Shown here: piece by piece, positions 7,259 to 9,114 of the stretch
Position numbering within the stretch: position 1 is the first letter of the stretch
Layout of the letters: each line of letters begins with the position of its first letter
DNA from: Pseudomonadota bacterium
GTDB lineage: Bacteria; Pseudomonadota; Gammaproteobacteria; Halothiobacillales; Halothiobacillaceae
Length of the DNA stretch: 9,114 bases
Reading direction: 5' to 3'
Assembly: GCA_021795795.1 (NCBI GenBank)
Contig: JAJYPA010000314.1
Coordinates: 1-9,114, forward strand
Notes under the pieces: model-generated
The model's input: the letters and a program-made list of their open reading frames with translations, nothing else
Database searches by the model: none
Told to the model about the DNA's origin: nothing
Program-made: the position numbers and the translations under genes

Positions 7259-7712
7259 ACGGGAACAACGTGACTTTTGGCCCAGTATCAGGATCTATTT
7301 CCTTCCGCTGAGAGGAAACCTTGGCCGTTAATCCCTTGGCGAGTTTTTGCGCCGGTGCGACCGTGGTGAGTGTTGCCATATCAGCGGATGAGTTTATTTG
7401 CGTCAGCATTGGCTCGTTCGCGCGCCTGATTATCGCATGCCGGGGAATCATAAACGAAGGATCGACTTCTTCATCGTCATCCAAATCAATGACGATATCA
7501 AATAGATCATTAGGGAGGCATTGAAGGACGTTGCATGCCGCATTGATAAATCGAAGATCTATCGCCGGTATGTCTTCCTTGTCAAAGCGTGTGGCGTGCG
7601 AACTAGACATCGAATAGCCCGCCTCAGTCATGCGTCGGCCAAACTCGCTTGCACTGCGCAAGCCACGCATGCGGATCAATACGGCTAGACGGTTCTTAAT
7701 CGTGATCTTCAT
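7251..7712 (-). CDS. Xre-family (Cro/CI-like) HTH regulator
   Basis: A 153-residue protein. The N-terminal ~72 residues fit an Xre helix-turn-helix domain: NRLAVLIRMRG (7-17), ASEFGRRM (21-28, helix 2), then the recognition region up to TRFD (41-44), and ending in INAACNVLQCLPNDLFDI (56-73), very like the 'icxaLxcxpgdLlei' closing helix of the family. An acidic linker (DLDDDEEVD, 76-84) leads to a ~70-residue tail I do not recognise, which may bind a partner. The ATG at 7712 is preferred over the in-frame TTG at 7718: GGAGG (7725-7721) stands 8 nt before the ATG but only 2 nt before the TTG. It overlaps the end of the recombinase gene by 17 nt. It probably controls the operon, perhaps at the repeats upstream of the recombinase (inference). 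Confidence 0.75.
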   Translation of the reverse strand: MKITIKNRLAVLIRMRGLRSASEFGRRMTEAGYSMSSSHATRFDKEDIPAIDLRFINAACNVLQCLPNDLFDIVIDLDDDEEVDPSFMIPRHAIIRRANEPMLTQINSSADMATLTTVAPAQKLAKGLTAKVSSQRKEIDPDTGPKVTLFPYG

Positions 7713-8922
7713 CGGCAAGTCCTCCAGTTATTGCGTTGATGGCGTTGGTGAGATTAGAGATACCAAGTTCGACCTCCCTCCCAACCCACTCGGGATCCTG
7801 GTGGTAGTAAGTGCCCAAGGTCGTCGTCAGGTTTTCGTGCCCAAGTTGGCGCTGCAAAGCTTCTGCACCGATGACTGCCGCCATCTGGGTTCCGTAGGTA
7901 TGTCGCATGATATGCGGAGTGACACGCACCGCAATACCAGCATTTGCCGAGATGCGCCCAAGCATGCGCCGCACTTGCTCCGTGCAGACTGGCCCGCCAC
8001 GTTCAGACAAAAACAGTAGGTTGGAATCATGCGTCGTCGCGCGCAGGAACTGTGGGCGCACATTGTCCAAGTACCAATCCATGACATCGCGGATGGTGGG
8101 CTGATACAGTCGCACCACCCTAGACTTGCGTCCCTTACCCAGCACAACAGTCATCAGAGCGTAACCGCCAAAATCGGGACGCTTGAGATCAGGCCGGAAG
8201 TCTTGCAGCCGAAGATGCACCAACTCATCAACACGCACACCAGTCATGAGCAGCAGAAGCACCATGACCTTGTCTCGCTGCAGTGGTTTGTAGGATTTGG
8301 ACCCGTACAACTTTGCATCACGAATTTCCAAGTCGAACTGCTCGATCAACTGCTGACATTGCTTAGCTGAAAGAGGAGTGATCGCCTTCTTGCGTTCATG
8401 TCGCTTTCGCTTGATCGGGATCGCGTTTTCATCGTTGATGAAGCGTTGGGGCTGGACCCCAAATTTCCGATGGATGTCGTTAGACAGGCCGCGCGAGTCG
8501 AGGACAAAATTCTGGAATGACCTCAGATACGTGATGTAAGTCGCCTGTCGGCCAAGCCCAATGTCCGATTCGGTAACCTTGTACGCAATGAAATCCGAAA
8601 AATCTTGCGGGGCCCAGTCCCAGGGCGGTATTCCCGTCCATCGGAAGAAGCTAAGAATGGCGCCCATCGCCACTTCAACCGTCTTTGCGCCAAGCGCTCT
8701 GGTGCCCACCATGTGATTTTTGAACATCGAGAAGAGCAGCGACGAATGCTCAGCCTCGGCTTGAGTGAGCTCGCGGCCACGGGCTCCGCATGGGCGAGCA
8801 ACGTCTGCGGATTCTATATTCCCTGACGTATTACCTACCCCAATATGGACGATATGAGCCTTCACAGGATGAATTCTTGCATAATACGCAATGTTTCGCA
8901 AGTCTACGCAAGACTGGGACAC
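7696..8922 (-). CDS. Tyrosine site-specific recombinase (integrase/XerC-D family)
   Basis: A 408-residue phage-integrase-type recombinase, which would cut and rejoin DNA through a 3'-phosphotyrosine. An N-terminal SAM-like core-binding domain covers about 52-150. The catalytic domain has TGVRVDEL (Arg230), GKGRKSR (Lys263 in the beta-hairpin), TPHIMR (His337 and Arg340), LGH (360-362) and TYYH (371-374) with the nucleophile Tyr372 or Tyr373. All catalytic positions are kept, so it is probably active. The start is uncertain: GTG 8922 has AGGAG at 8938-8934, 11 nt away; an in-frame GTG at 8865 is possible, and the stretch between holds three phased DNA repeats. No in-frame ATG occurs before the domain. 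It is the first gene of a four-gene operon also encoding an Xre regulator, a degenerate recombinase and a GIY-YIG protein. This organisation recalls multi-recombinase modules of bacterial genomic islands. Confidence 0.93.
   Translation of the reverse strand: MSQSCVDLRNIAYYARIHPVKAHIVHIGVGNTSGNIESADVARPCGARGRELTQAEAEHSSLLFSMFKNHMVGTRALGAKTVEVAMGAILSFFRWTGIPPWDWAPQDFSDFIAYKVTESDIGLGRQATYITYLRSFQNFVLDSRGLSNDIHRKFGVQPQRFINDENAIPIKRKRHERKKAITPLSAKQCQQLIEQFDLEIRDAKLYGSKSYKPLQRDKVMVLLLLMTGVRVDELVHLRLQDFRPDLKRPDFGGYALMTVVLGKGRKSRVVRLYQPTIRDVMDWYLDNVRPQFLRATTHDSNLLFLSERGGPVCTEQVRRMLGRISANAGIAVRVTPHIMRHTYGTQMAAVIGAEALQRQLGHENLTTTLGTYYHQDPEWVGREVELGISNLTNAINAITGGLADEDHD
7721..7725 (-). promoter_or_regulatory. 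Strong RBS for the Xre regulator, inside the recombinase gene
   Basis: GGAGG on the minus strand, 8 nt upstream of the ATG at 7712, lies within the final codons of the recombinase gene. It decides the regulator start in favour of ATG over TTG 7718 and shows that the regulator can be translated at a good rate from the shared mRNA. Confidence 0.75.
8885..8914. repeat. Three 10-bp direct repeats in helical phase at the recombinase start
   Basis: TACGCAATGT (8885-8894), TTCGCAAGTC (8895-8904) and TACGCAAGAC (8905-8914) are immediate tandem copies of TWCGCAA plus 3 bp. The core CGCAA recurs exactly every 10 bp, so all copies face the same side of the helix. They lie in what would be codons 3-13 of the recombinase, but 10 bp does not match codon periodicity, so protein constraint does not explain them. 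They could be arm-type recombinase sites or an operator for the Xre regulator. Confidence 0.6.
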
Positions 8923-9021
8923 GTAATTCGTTACTCCTGCGGCACGGCACCCTCAGACCCTTGGATCCACAGGATTCATCACAAAAACCCCGAGATTCTG
9001 GCTGTGAGCGGGTTCCAATAA

Positions 9022-9038
9022 CTTGCACGTCACGCAAG
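9022..9038. repeat. Imperfect 17-bp palindrome CTTGC-N7-GCAAG
   Basis: CTTGCACGTCACGCAAG has perfect 5-bp arms around a 7-bp centre. The right arm (ACGCAAG) repeats the core of the phased 10-bp repeats further down. It lies between the TATAAT box and the recombinase start. The size and symmetry suit a tyrosine-recombinase core site (two arms around a 6-8 bp crossover region) or a dimeric regulator site; neither is proven. Confidence 0.45.
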
Positions 9039-9058
9039 AAACATGCGTCTTAAGGAGA

Positions 9059-9064
9059 ATTATA
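9059..9064 (-). promoter_or_regulatory. Candidate -10 box (TATAAT) for the recombinase operon
   Basis: A perfect TATAAT on the minus strand, about 135 nt upstream of GTG 8922. The -35 position 17 nt further up reads TTTTTA, a poor match, so the promoter would need an activator or be weak. It is the best promoter-like match seen in the upstream region and points towards the four-gene operon. Confidence 0.4.
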
Positions 9065-9065
9065 G

Positions 9066-9081
9066 GTGGTAAATGTGGTAA
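9066..9081. repeat. Direct repeat GTGGTAA x2 in the candidate promoter spacer
   Basis: GTGGTAA occurs at 9066-9072 and 9075-9081, a 9-bp period (TTACCAC twice on the minus strand), filling the spacer just upstream of the TATAAT. Two 7-bp copies in this place could be an operator, for example for the Xre protein. Short repeats like this can also occur by chance. Confidence 0.35.
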
Positions 9082-9082
9082 T

Positions 9083-9106
9083 AAAAAAGCCCCGGAAGTG
9101 GGGGGG
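9083..9106 (-). terminator. Probable intrinsic terminator of an unseen minus-strand gene
   Basis: On the minus strand a C tract, ACTTCC and GGGG are followed by CTTTTTT: a short GC-only stem, a loop of about 6-7 nt and a run of six T. A TGA on the same strand (9110-9108) lies immediately before it, so a gene entering from the right may end here. The stem is only 4-5 bp, so the call is moderate. Confidence 0.45.
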
Positions 9107-9114
9107 TTCATACC

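Noticed and set aside
7716..7718. TTG as start of the Xre regulator
   Set aside because: GGAGG would stand only 2 nt away; the ATG at 7712 has the correct 8-nt spacing.
9098..9114. GGTTCATACC as the T-arm of a tRNA at the window edge
   Set aside because: The loop TTCATAC does not match TTCRANY, and no acceptor or anticodon arm can be seen.

Overview
The window looks like accessory DNA (a defence island joined to an integration module) from a Pseudomonadota genome of moderate to high GC. The codon style and gene types would fit a betaproteobacterium, but no rRNA, tRNA or core gene is present to fix the lineage, so this is only a weak inference.

Left part, plus strand (1-5541). The window opens inside hsdR, the motor and restriction subunit of a type I restriction-modification system. 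The nuclease domain, the Walker A motif and presumably hsdM and hsdS lie upstream of the window. The hsdR stop overlaps by 8 nt the start of a small HipA-like kinase gene (ATGACTGA), so the two are probably translationally coupled. A 97-nt gap follows. Next come a less GC-rich gene for an ABC/OLD-type ATPase with a probable C-terminal TOPRIM-like half, and 45 nt further on a D12-class (Dam-like) DNA adenine methyltransferase. The last two look like a self-contained effector/modification pair, possibly an undescribed restriction-like defence module. They also share a reading frame, separated by one amber stop and 15 sense codons.

Right part, minus strand (8922 down to 5599). Four genes run head to tail with overlaps at every junction. 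In order of transcription they are a canonical tyrosine recombinase with its catalytic residues intact, a small Xre-type regulator, a 455-residue protein that looks like a tyrosine recombinase whose catalytic residues have been replaced, with a Cys/His cluster at its N-terminus, and a small single-domain GIY-YIG nuclease-like protein. This operon converges on the methyltransferase gene; only 57 nt separate them.

Right edge (8923-9114). The recombinase operon is preceded by a perfect TATAAT, a direct repeat (TTACCAC twice) in the promoter spacer, a 17-bp imperfect palindrome, and three 10-bp repeats in exact helical phase over the first codons of the recombinase. A probable terminator for an unseen minus-strand gene sits at the very end. 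This may be the island border and attachment region. The reading is of a mobile defence cargo (restriction enzyme plus kinase, ATPase plus methylase) carried beside its own recombination operon.
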